Notes under the pieces: model-generated
Seen by the model: only the letters and a program-made list of their open reading frames with translations
What the model was told of the DNA's origin: nothing
The model's database searches: none
Assembly: GCF_000285275.1 (NCBI RefSeq)
Contig: NZ_CADO01000026.1
Location: forward strand, 1 to 64,000
Length of the DNA: 64,000 bases
Reading direction: 5' to 3'
Source: Acetobacter pasteurianus subsp. pasteurianus LMG 1262 = NBRC 106471
Lineage (GTDB): Bacteria; Pseudomonadota; Alphaproteobacteria; Acetobacterales; Acetobacteraceae
Program-made: the position numbers and the translations under genes
Shown: one piece after another, positions 63,226 through 64,000 of the stretch
Position numbering within the stretch: position 1 is the stretch's first letter
Layout of the letters: each line of letters begins with the position of its first letter

Positions 63226-63597
63226 ATGGCCCGCGTCACCGTTGAAGACTGTGTGGAAAAGGTCCCGAACCGTTTTGAACTGGTGGTCTATGCCGCACAG
63301 CGTGCCCGCAATATCTCCCGCGGGGAAGAGCTGACAGTTGATCGGGATAACGATAAAAACCCCGTTGTTGCTCTGCGTGAAATTGCAGATGAAACCGTCT
63401 CTCTGCCCGCTCTGCGCAATGATCTGATCCGTTCTCAGGCCCGTGAACCCGAGCCCGAACCCGTGGAAGAAGAAGTGCAGGATCTGGTTCCCACCGAGCA
63501 GAACATCTTTGGCTTGCAGGAAGTTTCTGCAGAAGAAGAAGCTGCTGATGATGTGCGGGCTATTGAAGCTGCACTTACCGGTCGCGCACGTCGGTAA
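63226..63597 (+). CDS. rpoZ: RNA polymerase omega subunit
   Basis: A 123-residue subunit that helps fold and assemble the beta' subunit. The conserved N-terminal [20 protein letters not shown] and [11 protein letters not shown] are present. The acidic C-terminal extension ([16 protein letters not shown]) is common in alphaproteobacteria. GGAGG precedes the ATG. It lies just upstream of the relA/spoT gene, the standard arrangement. Confidence 0.96.
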   Translation: MARVTVEDCVEKVPNRFELVVYAAQRARNISRGEELTVDRDNDKNPVVALREIADETVSLPALRNDLIRSQAREPEPEPVEEEVQDLVPTEQNIFGLQEVSAEEEAADDVRAIEAALTGRARR

Positions 63598-63627
63598 TTC
63601 GGGTGGCGCATACGGGCGGCGATCATT

Positions 63628-63668
63628 CCCCTCCGGTTCCGGTTTCCGTTAAGGACTCGGGGGAGGGG
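63628..63668 (+). promoter_or_regulatory. Hairpin masking the ribosome-binding site of the relA/spoT gene
   Basis: CCCCTCC (63628-63634) is complementary to GGAGGGG (63662-63668), which is the ribosome-binding site of the next gene. GATC flanks on both sides can extend the pairing. The loop is about 27 bases. The arrangement could lower translation of the (p)ppGpp enzyme. Confidence 0.4.
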
Positions 63669-63671
63669 ATC

Positions 63672-64000
63672 ATGCAGCCTGTTAAAACGGACGCTCCAGT
63701 AGAAGAAAACACCGCTCCGGTTCCCGCCGCAGAAAATGGTGGGCGGAGTGAGCTGAACTGTGAACGTCTGGTTAACCGGGTGCTCAGTTACGCACCCAAG
63801 GCGGATGTAGACAGCATTCGCCGCGCTTTTGCCGTGGCCTACAAGGCGCACGAAAACCAGAAGCGCGATAATGGTGATCCGTACATAACCCATCCGCTTG
63901 CCGTGGCCATGATTCTGGCCCGCTTCCGGCTGGATGTGCAGTCCATCTGCACTGCTTTGCTGCACGACACCATAGAAGATACCGGCGTTACCTACGATAC
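63672..64000 (+). CDS. spoT: RelA/SpoT-family (p)ppGpp synthetase/hydrolase, N-terminal part
   Basis: The first 109 codons, cut by the window edge. After an acidic, Pro-rich leader of about 25 residues, the HD hydrolase domain begins: YKAHENQKRDNGDPYITHPL, then LLHDTIEDTG with the conserved HD and ED residues. This is the alphaproteobacterial bifunctional Rel enzyme position, next to rpoZ. GGGAGGGG, three bases before the ATG, is the likely ribosome-binding site and is embedded in a hairpin. Whether the synthetase domain is intact cannot be seen. Confidence 0.93.
   Translation, partial: MQPVKTDAPVEENTAPVPAAENGGRSELNCERLVNRVLSYAPKADVDSIRRAFAVAYKAHENQKRDNGDPYITHPLAVAMILARFRLDVQSICTALLHDTIEDTGVTYD

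Overview
The window reads as a chromosomal segment of an acetic acid bacterium, most likely Acetobacter or a close relative in the Acetobacteraceae (Alphaproteobacteria). The reasons are the mix of genes: a membrane-bound PQQ glucose dehydrogenase, a gluconolactonase-like secreted protein, a type II NADH dehydrogenase, a Hint_2-domain protein, a DUF3126 protein, alphaproteobacterial-type RpoZ and an S24-like regulator, plus a fairly high-GC codon usage with short AT-rich intergenic islands. No prophage, insertion sequence, integrase, CRISPR array or rRNA operon was found. One tRNA gene (tRNA-His, GTG) is present. Genus-level assignment is inference from gene content, not from a marker comparison.

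Layout, left to right. 1-5.4 kb: a broken gene remnant, a Hint-domain protein, an AT-rich spacer, then a polyphosphate kinase 2 and a PiT phosphate transporter in tandem. 5.6-8.9 kb: a three-gene acetoin-dehydrogenase-type operon (E1 alpha, E1 beta, lipoyl/hydrolase E2). 9-10.1 kb: a small heat-shock protein with a structured leader, a 58-residue protein and a structured transcript ending in a strong terminator. 10.1-17.4 kb, all on the minus strand: NDH-2, then a CobW-GTPase/WD40 pair, a frameshifted CLC chloride transporter and two cation-diffusion facilitators, so this block is largely about metal and ion homeostasis. 17.5-31.8 kb: mixed housekeeping and envelope genes (FAD-dependent oxidoreductase, esterase, universal stress protein, large polytopic membrane protein, OPT transporter, beta-barrel porin, MoeB/ThiF-type adenylyltransferase, SH3 protein). 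31.9-41.8 kb: pyruvate kinase, gluconolactonase, an MFS transporter, TypA/BipA, a His/Lys-rich secreted peptide, DadA and a thioredoxin-reductase-like ferredoxin-NADP reductase. 42-50.8 kb: isocitrate dehydrogenase, an orphan glycosyltransferase-like protein, tRNA-His, an aminotransferase, glnB-glnA, and a lipoprotein with a TonB-type C-terminal domain. 51-58.2 kb: glucose dehydrogenase, a catalytically degenerate S24-type regulator coupled to a small ORF, lepA and metX-metW. 58.2-64 kb: an AT-rich leader and RhlE-type helicase, a secreted EEP nuclease/phosphatase overlapping a beta-carbonic anhydrase, a NYN-domain protein, folK, rpoZ and the start of a RelA/SpoT homologue cut by the window edge.

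Functionally, periplasmic sugar oxidation (glucose dehydrogenase, gluconolactonase) and NDH-2 feed the quinone pool. Pyruvate kinase, the acetoin-type dehydrogenase and isocitrate dehydrogenase cover central carbon flow. GlnB/GlnA handle nitrogen, and PPK2/PiT handle phosphate and polyphosphate. The most interesting non-routine signals are the structured RNA at about 9.92-10.06 kb, the leader hairpins that can hide the ribosome-binding sites of hsp20 and relA/spoT, the S24 regulator that has lost both catalytic residues, the orphan 705-residue glycosyltransferase-like protein, and the single-base frameshift in the CLC gene.
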